Below, in pieces: positions 10,333-18,777 of a stretch of DNA of 44,490 bases. The translations under genes were made by a program, and so were the position numbers. This stretch comes from an uncultured cyanobacterium (GTDB lineage Bacteria; Cyanobacteriota; Cyanobacteriia; CAKZMO01): positions 1-44,490 of the forward strand of contig CAKZMO010000656.1 in assembly GCA_937128595.1 (NCBI GenBank). Direction: 5' to 3'. Numbering within the stretch: the first letter of the stretch is position 1; the number at the start of each line of letters is the position of its first letter. The notes under the pieces are model-generated. The model was not told the origin of the DNA and ran no database searches. It saw only the letters and a list, made by a program, of their open reading frames with translations.

Positions 10333-11922
10333 ATGACCACCCACGATTCTCAACTTTCAACCTTTGCCATTACAACGCCGCTGTATTACGTCAACGATGT
10401 CCCCCACATGGGAAGCGCATACACGACGATTGCAGCCGATGTCATGGCTCGCTTTTATCGGTTGCAAGGGATGCCTGTCTTGTCGATCACAGGCACCGAT
10501 GAGCATGGGCAAAAAATTCAGCGCACGGCTGAGAAAGCTGAGCGATCGCCCCAAGAACACTGCGATCTAATCGTCAAAAGCTTCGAATCTCTCTGGCAGA
10601 AACTTAACATTCGCTACGACCGATTTAGTCGCACGACCGCCACAAAGCATGAGGCGATCGTCACCGAATTCTTCCAAAGAGTTTGGGATCGTGGCGATAT
10701 CTATTCGGGGCACCAACAAGGCTACTACTGCGTTGCTTGCGAAGAATTCAAAGAAAAACGCGACCTGCTCGAAAATCAGCATTGTCCGCTTCATCCCAAC
10801 CTCGAAGCCGAATGGCGCGACGAGCAAAACTACTTCTTTCGGCTGTCGGCCTATCAATCTCGTCTCGAAGAACTCTACGCTCAAAATCCTAACTTTATCC
10901 AACCTGATATTCGCCGCAACGAAGTGTTGAGTTTTGTCGAACGCGGACTGCAAGATTTCTCGATTTCGCGGGTCAATCTTGATTGGGGATTTCCTGTTCC
11001 AGCCGATCCTGACCATACTCTCTACGTTTGGTTTGATGCTCTGCTGGGCTATGTCACAGCTCTTCTCGATGCTGACGATGAACCTACTTTAGACAACGCT
11101 CTGAAACGCTGGTGGCCGATCAATATTCATCTCATTGGCAAAGATATTCTCCGATTTCATGCGGTTTATTGGCCTGCCATGCTAATGTCGTCGGGGTTGC
11201 CCTTACCCGGTCGTGTCTTTGGTCACGGATTTCTAACCAAGGACGGCCAAAAAATGGGAAAAAGCTTAGGCAACATCATCGATCCGGTCGCCCTGACCGA
11301 TACCTACGGGTCAGATGCCGTACGCTATTACTTCACCAAAGAAATCGAATTTGGTCGCGATGGAGACTTTAGCGAATCTCGCTTTGTCAATATTCTCAAC
11401 GCTGACTTGGCGAATGATTTAGGCAATTTACTCAATCGCACACTGAGAATGGCGCATAAGTATTGCGGCGGGATGGTTCCTGCTGTTCCAGCTCATTCAT
11501 TGAACGAAACAGTACTGAAGTCTAAAGGGGAAAACCTGGGGCAGCATGTTGCTAATAGTTATGAGCAGTTAGCCTTCAGCCAAGGATGCGGAGCCGTGCT
11601 TTCTCTCGTGCAAGCCAGCAACAAGTTTATCGATGACCAAGCTCCGTGGTCGCTGTACAAACAGGGAGAACAAGAACAGGTAGAGTGCGTTCTCTATGCC
11701 GTTTTAGAATCGGTACGGCTGTCAGCCTATCTCTTGTCGCCCATTATTCCTGGGTTGAGTACGGCAATTTATCGTCAACTCGGGTACAGTATCGACTTTG
11801 ATCAGTTTGAGACGTTGTCTGACCTAAGTTACAGCCACCATATGTCATGGGGATTGCTGCCTTCAGGCCAGTCTCTACATGAGCCCAAACCAATTTTCCA
11901 GAAACTAGAACTCCCTGAATAG
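10333..11922 (+). CDS. metG: Methionyl-tRNA synthetase
   Basis: TTPLYYVNDVPHMGSAYTTIAADVMARF, CVACE zinc-type motif, KMGKSLGNIIDP (KMSKS variant). Confidence 0.97.
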   Translation: MTTHDSQLSTFAITTPLYYVNDVPHMGSAYTTIAADVMARFYRLQGMPVLSITGTDEHGQKIQRTAEKAERSPQEHCDLIVKSFESLWQKLNIRYDRFSRTTATKHEAIVTEFFQRVWDRGDIYSGHQQGYYCVACEEFKEKRDLLENQHCPLHPNLEAEWRDEQNYFFRLSAYQSRLEELYAQNPNFIQPDIRRNEVLSFVERGLQDFSISRVNLDWGFPVPADPDHTLYVWFDALLGYVTALLDADDEPTLDNALKRWWPINIHLIGKDILRFHAVYWPAMLMSSGLPLPGRVFGHGFLTKDGQKMGKSLGNIIDPVALTDTYGSDAVRYYFTKEIEFGRDGDFSESRFVNILNADLANDLGNLLNRTLRMAHKYCGGMVPAVPAHSLNETVLKSKGENLGQHVANSYEQLAFSQGCGAVLSLVQASNKFIDDQAPWSLYKQGEQEQVECVLYAVLESVRLSAYLLSPIIPGLSTAIYRQLGYSIDFDQFETLSDLSYSHHMSWGLLPSGQSLHEPKPIFQKLELPE

Positions 11923-11991
11923 AGACATTATTGTCTTCTCTCAACGCCGGGTAGATCATTCGATTTGTGTGAGCCATTAAATTGACGACGT

Positions 11992-12041
11992 AGGCGATCG
12001 CACTAAGACTCAATCTCAGTGCGATCGCCTCACTTGTGTTT
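11992..12041 (+). terminator. Probable metG intrinsic terminator built from HIP1-containing arms
   Basis: AGGCGATCGCACT (11992-12004) / AGTGCGATCGCCT (12018-12030) followed shortly by TTTTTT. Confidence 0.6.
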
Positions 12042-12598
12042 TTTACCTCCGCTCGAAGTTGTCCACAAAACAAGAACAAAAGCTCTACGAACAACAATTA
12101 CTGACCAAACGGCTTCTGGGAAATTACAGAAAAATCAAATACTTTTTCCCTGAAACAAGCTTTAGTATGGACACATAACCAGAATCAAACGTTTCAATCG
12201 TTGTTTGGTAGCCACTTTCATAAGTTCATCGAATATCAGTCATAAGATCAGCAGATTAAAAAATAGATTCCGACTTTTTTAGCGGTGGCAAAAATGTTTT
12301 GGCTCATTCCATAAGAGGAAAAAGGTCAAGTTTTAAGCTGCGAAAAGAGTAGCGCCAACTCACAAAAATGTGAATCAAATATCAAAACAATCAAAGATGA
12401 GGCCGTTCTCGGACGAATTCCTGCCCTAGCAGTTAGAATTTGAAAAACGATGATCAAAGCTCAGTAGCTTAACCAGCAGAAGATCAAGTTTTTCGACGAG
12501 CCTCCGCACATTTAAGCCGCACCTAAACCATTAAATCCTGGCTTTTATTCAACTTAAACTCAAAACAACTTTTAACATACGCGGGGTTCACGTTCCAT

Positions 12599-13213
12599 AT
12601 GATGAATGAACAATTTGAAACTAGTAATTTATTTACTCCTGAGCAAGTTTTAGAAAATAGAGGAAGAGTTGCGATTTTCATTGATGGCTCTAACTTGTTT
12701 TACGCAGCTCTTCAACTCGGTATTGAAATCGACTACTCAAAGCTGTTGTGTCGCTTGACCAGTGGCTCTCGTCTGCTGCGATCTTTTTTCTACACAGGAG
12801 TTGATCGAACCAACGAAAAACAGCAAGGATTCTTGCTGTGGATGCGCCGAAATGGTTATCGTGTCATTTCAAAAGATTTGGTTCAGCTTCCAGATGGATC
12901 CAAAAAAGCGAATCTTGATGTTGAAATCGCTGTAGACATGATGGCGCTCGTCGGTTCCTATGACACAGCTGTACTCGTCAGTGGCGATGGAGATCTCGCA
13001 TATGCAGTGGATGCAGTCAGCTATCGGGGCGTGCGCGTCGAGGTCGTGAGCCTACGCTCGATGACGAGTGATAGTTTGATCAACGTGGCCGACCGCTATA
13101 TTGACTTAGATTCTGTCAAAGAAGATGTTCAAAAATCCCCTCGTCAACAGAGCTATACCTATCGGCCTCTTTCGGGATTGGGAATTGTGGATAACTCCGA
13201 CAGCCTAGACTAG
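12599..13213 (+). CDS. labA: NYN (PIN-like) domain protein, LabA/DUF88 family
   Basis: VAIFIDGSNLFYAALQ, LDVEIAVDMMALVGSYDTAVLVSGDGDLAYAVDAV. Confidence 0.85.
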   Translation: MMNEQFETSNLFTPEQVLENRGRVAIFIDGSNLFYAALQLGIEIDYSKLLCRLTSGSRLLRSFFYTGVDRTNEKQQGFLLWMRRNGYRVISKDLVQLPDGSKKANLDVEIAVDMMALVGSYDTAVLVSGDGDLAYAVDAVSYRGVRVEVVSLRSMTSDSLINVADRYIDLDSVKEDVQKSPRQQSYTYRPLSGLGIVDNSDSLD

Positions 13214-13308
13214 AAAAGCTGCACATTCAGGAACTGAATTGCAATCCATTTCGTCACATCTCATTCTGAGCTGTTTGCTCTCATCCTTATTTCCTAAAGC
13301 GGTTTTTT

Positions 13309-14496
13309 ATGAATATGCAGCCCTGGTTTGCCATGTTCGGCCATGCTCTGCTTATGCCTTCCAAGCGGATGCTGAGACTGCTGCTGATTGGAGTGGCGAT
13401 CGCAGGTTTGGGCACAGGCACGGCGGCTTGTCGCGATCGCACCACTCCTGAAGTCGAGTCCGATGAAGACGTCAGCGAGCCTGAGCGTAACCTCACCTTC
13501 GACAACATCACCCTCGAACAATCAGGAGAAGACGGTGATGTCGTTTGGCGAATGACAGCGGATCGCGCAATTTACAGTCAAGATCGACAATCTGCAGACA
13601 TTGAAAAGCCATCGGGAGACTTTCTTCGAGATGGAAAACCTACTCTCAAAGTCCAAGCTGAATCGGGCAAAGTTCTAAACGACGGCGAGCGCATCATCCT
13701 CAAAGGAGAGGTCATCGCCACTGATGTGGAGTCGGGAGCTGTGCTGCGCGGAGATGAGATGGAGTGGAGCACCGGAGAAGACCTTGTCGTCGTACGCAAC
13801 AATGTCATCGGAACGCACCCTGATTTTTCGATCGCAGCGGATGAAGCTGAAATCTCTCTCGATGAACAGCGGATTGAAGTTTCAGGTGATGTGGTCGCCG
13901 TGTCAGAAGAAGACAACATGCAGCTTGCCGCAGAAAACCTTGTTTGGTTTTTAGACGAAGAGCGGTTAGTCAGCGATCGCCCCATTCAAATTCAGCAAAC
14001 AGAAGGAAGGCGAGTGACTGGAAGGGCTTCGGGCGATCGCGCAGAATTCGACATGGCATCGCAGGTCGCACGCCTAGAGGAAAACGCTGTCATCATCGCT
14101 CAAGATCCGCCCATTCGCGTTGAAGGCGACTTCCTACAGTGGAATATGGAAAACAACAGTGTCCGAGCCAACCAGCGATTTACGGTTGTCCATCGGCAAG
14201 AACGGATCACCATGACCGCTGACCAAGGCCAAGGAAATCTTGAGACCCAGGTTTTTCGGATGAACGGCAACGTCATTGTCGATGCCCAGCAAAACCAAGG
14301 TCGACTGACCTCGAACCAGCTTACTTGGACGATTCCAACCCAAGAAATTTTGGCAGAGGGAGATGTCGTCTATCGTCAGGCCAATCCTACATTCAACCTA
14401 CGAGGCGAAGTCGCTGAGGGTAAGCTAGAAAATCAGGTCATCGTGGTAAGCGGCGGTCGAGTTGTGACGGAATTTGTCCCGGAAACAGCAAACTAA
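13309..14496 (+). CDS. lptC: LPS export ABC transporter periplasmic protein LptC
   Basis: N-terminal lipoprotein-like signal with Cys, LTFDNITLEQSGEDGDVVWRMTADRAIYSQDRQSADIEKPSGDF; OstA/LptC-like beta repeats; long form. Confidence 0.85.
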   Translation: MNMQPWFAMFGHALLMPSKRMLRLLLIGVAIAGLGTGTAACRDRTTPEVESDEDVSEPERNLTFDNITLEQSGEDGDVVWRMTADRAIYSQDRQSADIEKPSGDFLRDGKPTLKVQAESGKVLNDGERIILKGEVIATDVESGAVLRGDEMEWSTGEDLVVVRNNVIGTHPDFSIAADEAEISLDEQRIEVSGDVVAVSEEDNMQLAAENLVWFLDEERLVSDRPIQIQQTEGRRVTGRASGDRAEFDMASQVARLEENAVIIAQDPPIRVEGDFLQWNMENNSVRANQRFTVVHRQERITMTADQGQGNLETQVFRMNGNVIVDAQQNQGRLTSNQLTWTIPTQEILAEGDVVYRQANPTFNLRGEVAEGKLENQVIVVSGGRVVTEFVPETAN

Positions 14497-14645
14497 CCCT
14501 AGTATCACCAACTAAGCGAAACCTACTGACCTCTCTGCAAGTCAGAAGCATTGCATGTTCATCCATTTTCTGACTGAAAAAATGAGTTGAATTTGAAAAT
14601 TGCTGTGGCGATCGCTCACAAGGCATTGTGCTTTGTATCCTTAGG

Positions 14646-14748
14646 TATAGTGCTACGCGCTGATATAAAACCAATAGTTGATGGAGAAGCCGCGCGTGTG
14701 CGGCTTCTCCATCAATATCTGTCCTAACCTATCTGCGCATTGCTATAG
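14646..14748. repeat. Small TATAG...CTATA repeat element with central 16-bp perfect hairpin (copy 1)
   Basis: TTGATGGAGAAGCCGC (14678-14693) / GCGGCTTCTCCATCAA (14700-14715); 49 bp shared with 41279-41327. Confidence 0.65.
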
Positions 14749-14882
14749 CGCAGCAATCAAACCAGCACGGAGAAAGATTTGATACACTGCAGTCTGCGGC
14801 ACTACTGACTTATCAGCAACGCCGTAGATTAATTAAATGTCAGAGACCTAAAAATTCAGAGACCTAAAGAGGAGGAAAGACG

Positions 14883-15440
14883 ATGACCAATCACCAACGC
14901 GGAGTCACACTTTGGTTCACTGGACTGAGTGGAGCCGGAAAAACCACCATTCGGATGGCGCTAGAGCAAAAACTACGCAACCGAGGATTGAAACTTGAGG
15001 TACTAGACGGCGATATCGTGCGTCAAAATTTAACCAAGGGACTTGGCTTTTCCAAAGAAGATCGAGACGAAAACATCCGTCGGATTGGCTTCGTCTCTAA
15101 TCTGCTGACCCGCAATGGTGTAATGGTTATGGTGTCAGCCATTTCTCCCTATCGCGACATTCGAGACGAAGTTCGGAATCGCATTGGCGATTTTGTCGAA
15201 ATCTATGTCAATGCGCCATTGGAGATCTGTGAAAAGCGCGATGTTAAAGGGCTGTACAAACGCGCCCGAGCCGGTGAGATCAAACAGTTCACCGGCATCG
15301 ATGATCCCTATGAGCATCCTCTCAATCCTGACATCGAGTGTCGCACTGACCTAGAATCTCTAGATGAAAGCGCTGAAAAAGTGTTGAAATATCTAGAAGA
15401 AAAGGGTTACGTTCCGGCTCCAGCTAACGCTAGCGCCTAA
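14883..15440 (+). CDS. cysC: Adenylylsulfate kinase
   Basis: TLWFTGLSGAGKTT P-loop, VLDGDIVRQNLTKGLGFSKEDRDENIRRIGFV. Confidence 0.93.
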   Translation: MTNHQRGVTLWFTGLSGAGKTTIRMALEQKLRNRGLKLEVLDGDIVRQNLTKGLGFSKEDRDENIRRIGFVSNLLTRNGVMVMVSAISPYRDIRDEVRNRIGDFVEIYVNAPLEICEKRDVKGLYKRARAGEIKQFTGIDDPYEHPLNPDIECRTDLESLDESAEKVLKYLEEKGYVPAPANASA

Positions 15441-15490
15441 GCTCTGAAGCATATTTTAGCCAAAATTTTTCGAATAATCGGTTTGATTAG

Positions 15491-15520
15491 GTAGGGGCGC
15501 AAATTTCTGTACCCCTACCC
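15491..15520. repeat. GGTAGGGG...CCCCTACC stem-loop downstream of cysC
   Basis: 8-bp perfect arms, 14-nt loop; same outer arm as the palindrome at 834-863. Confidence 0.6.
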
Positions 15521-15594
15521 GCAATTGAGCTAGTCAGCGATCAAAACAATCCAGTTAATCATCCTACTGAGCTAGGATGATGAGCCGACCGGAT

Positions 15595-16791
15595 TCAATC
15601 TGCTGTCGCTAAAAGGCTGTCGTAGAAGGACAAGCATTTCTTTGCTAGGGCGCGATTGGTATAGTCGTCCATCGCTCGTTTATATCCACGGGAAGCTAGC
15701 TCTTGTGCATAGGTCGGCTGATTCATCAAGAGCATCAGGCGATCGCCCAGAGTAGCTGCATCTCCTTCTGGAAAAATCAATCCCGCTTCTTGAATCACGT
15801 GGGGAATCTCGCCAGAATCAGACCCAACGACAGGGACACGACAGGCCATCGCCTCAATCAATACATGACCAAATTGTTCCTTCCATCCAACCGAAGTGAG
15901 GGTTTTGAAGCGGTCAGATGTTTCTGACGGTAACACCAAAACACTCATTAGATTGATGTAGCGAGGCACATCGTCATGGGGCACGCTTTCGACCCAAATG
16001 AGGCGATCGCCAATGCCCATTTTTTGTGCTTCGTCCATTAACTGCTGTTTGAGAGAGCCTCGCCCTAACAACAAGCATTTCCAGGGGCGATCGCCCAGTT
16101 CTCTTAATGCACTCCACAGGGTCAACAATCCCTTCTCTTCAACAAAACGTCCTACAAATCCGATCACAAACTCATCGGGTTGAATACCCAACTTCTTTGC
16201 CAAATCAGGCTGCGATTCAGGCTGCGATTCAGGCCGAAACAACGTTTCATCTACTCCAAGCTGGGGCATCACGATCGCATCACTCATGTAGCCCCGCTCG
16301 CGCAAAATATCAGCACCATCCTGATTGCCCGCAATGAGTCCGTGAGTATGGCTGAGGTTGTATGATTCCAGCCATGAGACAGGTGGTTTCAGTCGATAGG
16401 GCAAGTTCCACCAGGTAAAAAAAACATTTTTCGCGTTCAGCCCCAGCATTTGATTCAAAGTAATCGTCTGCGCATAAGCCAAAGACTTGGCTCCCTGCTC
16501 TACTTGAAGAATGTGAGGACGAAACTCCCGCAGCAGATGGAGCAAATCGACTCCAAACGTCAGCATTCCTTGATTGTTTTGACTGAAGTTCCTCACAGGC
16601 ACCACCCGAAAACTGCCGTCTTGCCAGGGCTGCGACTCAATTGTTTTATTTTGGACGCCTCCCGGTCGCCATCGCTGAGGAACCACGACCGTTACCTCTA
16701 TTCCAGGCTGTAGCGAAGCGAGGGTACGCAGTTTTTCACAGTTCAGCTTGACAATGTAGGTGTGACTAACAACGAGAATTCTCATAGTCAT
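15595..16791 (-). CDS. Glycosyltransferase family 4
   Basis: Rossmann N-terminus, IGFVGRFVEEKGLLTLWSAL, C-terminal EQFGHVLIEAMACRVPVVGSDSGEIPHVI. Confidence 0.9.
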   Translation of the reverse strand: MTMRILVVSHTYIVKLNCEKLRTLASLQPGIEVTVVVPQRWRPGGVQNKTIESQPWQDGSFRVVPVRNFSQNNQGMLTFGVDLLHLLREFRPHILQVEQGAKSLAYAQTITLNQMLGLNAKNVFFTWWNLPYRLKPPVSWLESYNLSHTHGLIAGNQDGADILRERGYMSDAIVMPQLGVDETLFRPESQPESQPDLAKKLGIQPDEFVIGFVGRFVEEKGLLTLWSALRELGDRPWKCLLLGRGSLKQQLMDEAQKMGIGDRLIWVESVPHDDVPRYINLMSVLVLPSETSDRFKTLTSVGWKEQFGHVLIEAMACRVPVVGSDSGEIPHVIQEAGLIFPEGDAATLGDRLMLLMNQPTYAQELASRGYKRAMDDYTNRALAKKCLSFYDSLLATAD

Positions 16792-16842
16792 AGCACGCAG
16801 GTCTGACTCCTTTCACCAAGCCCTGACACCAAGCTCTGAAGT

Positions 16843-16876
16843 GGGGCGATCGCACAGTCTCGTTGGCGATCGCCCC
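16843..16876. repeat. HIP1-armed hairpin GGGGCGATCGC/GCGATCGCCCC between hisC and GT4
   Basis: 11-bp perfect inverted repeat, 12-nt loop. Confidence 0.7.
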
Positions 16877-16908
16877 AAAATTATTCCCTTCACTGAGAAA
16901 TATAAACT

Positions 16909-17964
16909 CTACAGCATCGGAATCAGCGCATTCAGCAGCATTTGATTTTGCTCTTCAGTTCCAACTGTAATTCGCAGCTTGTTTTCCATGCCCGAATGGT
17001 TGAAATAGCGAACCAAAATGTCCTGCTCTTTCAGCCCTTGATACAACGCAGCAGCATTGGCATTAGGCGGAACGACAAACAAAAAGTTGGTCTGGGAGTC
17101 AGTGACCTGAAACCCTAAACGACGTAACTTTGAAGCCAGGGTCGCGCGCGATACCTTGACCTTTTCAGCACATTCATTCTTATAATTTTGGTCCCGAATG
17201 GCGGCAGCACCGACCAGACAGGCGATCGCATCAATGTTGTAGCTGTCTTTGACCTTGAAAAATCCGCTCAGTAGCTGAGGCTGGGCGATCGCAAACCCCA
17301 ATCGCAGTCCCGCCAGGGAATATCCTTTCGATAAGGTGCGGCTGATGATAACGTTCTCAAATTCGTGCACTAGCTCTAAAGCAGTGCTATCGGCAAAATC
17401 AACATAGGCCTCGTCAATCAGCAACACTCCCGTGAGACGTGACGCCAACTGCCGCAAATCCTCATTCGAGACGACATGACCAGAAGGACTGTTGGGAGAG
17501 GCGATAAACGTTACAGCTCCATCTGCCTCTACCAGAGCATCGATCGGCAGTCGATTCTCTTCAAGATACGGAACCTCAAATACAGTAGCAGGCTGAATCT
17601 CTGCCAGCGTTTTGTAGAGCACATAAGTTGGAGTTGGATAAACAACACCTCTCCGATCCCCTTCCGCACAAGAGCGGACGGCGAGGTTGAGAATTTCATC
17701 GCTGCCGTTCCCTGCCATAATCCAATCGAGGGGAACGGCAAACACATCGCTAATCGCCTGACGAAAGTCATCTGCATAGGGTGTCGGATAGCGACGGAGC
17801 CATTCTGCATCAAGGTTGCGCAACGTCTCCATCGCTCTCGGAGAAGGAGGGTAGGGGTTTTCGTTGGTATTTAGCTTGATGACTGGAGTTCCAGGACGCG
17901 GTTGCTCGCCCGGAATGTAGCCAGTCATCTCATCAACATTTGCTCGAAAATATGAGGTCTTCAT
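16909..17964 (-). CDS. hisC: Histidinol-phosphate aminotransferase
   Basis: KLNTNENPYPPSPRAMETL, GNGSDEILNLAVR, SRTLSKGYSLAGLRLGFAIAQPQL. Confidence 0.94.
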   Translation of the reverse strand: MKTSYFRANVDEMTGYIPGEQPRPGTPVIKLNTNENPYPPSPRAMETLRNLDAEWLRRYPTPYADDFRQAISDVFAVPLDWIMAGNGSDEILNLAVRSCAEGDRRGVVYPTPTYVLYKTLAEIQPATVFEVPYLEENRLPIDALVEADGAVTFIASPNSPSGHVVSNEDLRQLASRLTGVLLIDEAYVDFADSTALELVHEFENVIISRTLSKGYSLAGLRLGFAIAQPQLLSGFFKVKDSYNIDAIACLVGAAAIRDQNYKNECAEKVKVSRATLASKLRRLGFQVTDSQTNFLFVVPPNANAAALYQGLKEQDILVRYFNHSGMENKLRITVGTEEQNQMLLNALIPML

Positions 17965-18125
17965 TATTGACGACTACGATTAGCAGCGCTGGTAAACAGA
18001 GGGAGAGAGAAAACGCCTTCTCAGCAATATGGCGCAGAGAGCTTACTTGAATTGGCGGATCTCTGAGGATTGTGACATGGATAATAATTGTAACAAGGCA
18101 AAGTTCAGAACTTAAGTGAGCACAG

Positions 18126-18155
18126 CGACCTGCAAATTTTGCGGGTCGTTTTTTT
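18126..18155 (+). terminator. Intrinsic terminator on + strand, orphan relative to annotated genes
   Basis: CGACCTGCA / TGCGGGTCG stem (one G-U) followed by T7 (18149-18155). Confidence 0.75.
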
Positions 18156-18255
18156 GCTTTTTAGAAATTTAATAATAAGGCTTGCTACTTGAAAGCTGCC
18201 CCAATCTTTCATCGAGACAGCTTCTGTAGGTCTTTTGGTTTTGATATGAGGTCAA

Positions 18256-18337
18256 TGCGGATGGCGAGACTCGAACTCGCAAGGCCGAAGCCACACGCCC
18301 CTCAAGCGTGCGCGTATACCAATTCCGCCACATCCGC
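18256..18337 (-). tRNA. trnL: tRNA-Leu (anticodon GAG)
   Basis: Reverse complement GCGGATGTGGCGGAATTGGTATACGCGCACGCTTGAGGGGCGTGTGGCTTCGGCCTTGCGAGTTCGAGTCTCGCCATCCGCA: acceptor GCGGATG/CATCCGC, long variable arm, GTTCGAGTC T-loop, CCA not encoded. Confidence 0.95.
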
Positions 18338-18777
18338 GCATAAATGCTGAGTAACGACAACAGCGCACTTCAGCAATCCCAGTTAATAAGAATAACCCAT
18401 AATTGAGTTCTTGAGTCATCCTGCCACAAAATACAGCCATTCTCAATTTGGCGACTTGGCTATCTGGCTACGCTTCCGAGCTGCCCGCGAAAAAATGCGG
18501 ACTAATTAATGCAAGCCAGTTGGGGCTAGATCCGTCGGCTATCAGTCCTGAAAAGACTTGATCGTCTGTAGCCGACAATTGATTTGTGGTGTTGCGGTTA
18601 CGTTCCAAGGTCTATGAACAGGTTGGGGATCACAGCAAATCAAGTTTCGAAGAGACTGGCATCAGGGACTGAAATCCAACTGTTTTAGCCCTGACGGAGC
18701 TTTCACTGATCGGCCCAAAATTCATTTGCGGGCAGGAACAAACGGGTCTCCGAATTCTAGCCTGTCCCTCGGAGTTG

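Noticed and set aside
2-11922. Three tRNA synthetase genes (cysS, glyQ, metG) within 12 kb as a functional cluster
   Set aside because: Separated by unrelated genes on opposite strands; most likely coincidental proximity
18169-18446. Two minus-strand ORFs overlapping tRNA-Leu
   Set aside because: They translate the tRNA itself (RARLRGVWLRPCEFESRHPH is a familiar tRNA-derived artefact)
18655-18705. CRISPR-like GGGACTGAAATCC segment
   Set aside because: Single occurrence, no repeat-spacer periodicity anywhere in the window and no cas genes
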